Source of the DNA: CAZPXF01 sp964590945 | GTDB lineage: Bacteria; Bacillota; Clostridia; Lachnospirales; Lachnospiraceae | Length of the DNA stretch: 6,043 nt | Assembly: GCA_964590945.1 (NCBI GenBank) | Contig: CAZPXF010000107.1 | Coordinates: 1-6,043, forward strand | Reading direction: 5' to 3' | In this document: positions 5,502 through 6,043 of the stretch, piece after piece | How positions within the stretch are numbered: the stretch's first letter is position 1 | How the letters are laid out: each line of letters begins with the position of its first letter | The notes under the pieces: generated by a model | Seen by the model: the letters and a program-made list of their open reading frames with translations, nothing else | The model's database searches: none | Told to the model about the DNA's origin: nothing | Program-made: the position numbers and the translations under genes

Positions 5502-6043
5502 TTATTCTGATGTTCCGCCTGCACGGGCTGCCGCATCCTCGATCGAAAGTGACTGAGCTGTAACCTGAAGATCCTCCAGACTTTCCTCTGAAATCTCTAC
5601 AAGTTCATCTGAAGTATATGGAAGCTGATCTACAAAGTACTTCTCATAATCTGCGTAATCCTCCGAAGAAGATACGTACAGATACGGGAACTCAATGTTG
5701 ACGAAGTTTCCTTCAAATCCTGTGTAATTACCCTTGATTGCATTGTAAACCATCATGAAAGCAAACAATGGATCGCAGTAATGTCCGCCGGACTCGCCAG
5801 CCATGGAACCGTTCTCAAGACGCTCGCCAAGGTCTGTCAGGAAGTCGGTTGATACAACATCGATGTCGTCAACTTTGCCTGCACGCTCAACTGCTGCGAT
5901 AGCGCCCTGCAGCGGGTCTCCGCCGCCGCCTGCCGGGATCAGTGCATCGATCGTGCTGTCTGCTGACATCAGAGCATCTGCCGCCTTGGAACCACCGTCA
6001 GAAGTTGTACCTGCATACTGTGGCTCAGAAAGAGTTGCCTGAT
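5502..6043 (-). CDS. Sugar ABC transporter substrate-binding protein, C-terminal part (cut by window edge)
   Basis: Extracellular sugar-binding component of the importer. The frame is open to the window edge; 179 residues before the stop at 5502-5504 are visible, so the signal sequence and first lobe are missing. The visible part fits the second lobe of a type 1 periplasmic-binding fold: a helix and strand (SKAADALMSADSTIDALIPA), then GDPLQGAIAAVERAG, then DIDVVSTDF, a strand-helix order like that of RbsB relatives. In relatives the strand is followed by an ANDxMA-type ligand loop; here it is AGGGGDPLQG. The C-terminal tail is acidic (SSSEDYADYEKY and a run of Asp and Glu later). Assignment rests on this fold pattern and on its place directly before the permease and ATPase genes. 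Ligand probably L-arabinose by context; other pentoses or oligosaccharides are possible. Confidence 0.82.
   Translation of the reverse strand, partial: QATLSEPQYAGTTSDGGSKAADALMSADSTIDALIPAGGGGDPLQGAIAAVERAGKVDDIDVVSTDFLTDLGERLENGSMAGESGGHYCDPLFAFMMVYNAIKGNYTGFEGNFVNIEFPYLYVSSSEDYADYEKYFVDQLPYTSDELVEISEESLEDLQVTAQSLSIEDAAARAGGTSE

Overview
The window carries six genes, all on the minus strand, and reads as part of an L-arabinose uptake and utilisation locus from a low-to-mid-GC Firmicute. A gut Lachnospiraceae-type clostridium is my best guess. The reasons are strong AGGAGG ribosome sites, an AraR-type GntR/LacI fusion repressor of the kind described in Bacillus and clostridia, and an AraA N-terminus that reads like Firmicute AraA. 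The genus is not determinable from the window.

In transcription order (right to left) the layout is as follows. (1) 6043-5502: C-terminal 179 residues of a sugar-binding lipoprotein-type substrate-binding protein; its 5' end lies outside the window. (2) An intercistronic gap of 124 bp with a strong stem-loop. (3) 5377-4409: first RbsC/XylH-type permease. (4) 4390-2885: RbsA/XylG-type double ATPase. (5) 2873-1905: second, different permease. (6) 1877-792: araR regulator. (7) A 142-bp gap holding a terminator-like hairpin and a perfect inverted repeat that looks like a GntR-family operator. (8) 649-1: the first 216 residues of araA, L-arabinose isomerase, cut by the window edge.

The genes from the first permease to araR are packed with gaps of 11 to 27 bp, which points to one transcript, probably started upstream of the binding-protein gene. 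The likely scheme is this: the ABC importer (CUT2 class) brings in a pentose, probably L-arabinose; AraR senses it in the cytoplasm and releases the araA operator; AraA converts L-arabinose to L-ribulose. Substrate identity is inferred from the neighbours and not seen directly.

The most notable signal is how asymmetric the transporter is. The ATPase has kept one complete composite ATP site (first-half Walker A, Walker B and Glu plus second-half LSGGN) while the other site has lost its Walker A, its catalytic Glu (Ser instead) and its partner signature. It is served by two unlike permeases, one of which lacks the usual C-terminal Gly-Gly motif. I saw no RNA genes, insertion sequences, CRISPR arrays or broken genes.
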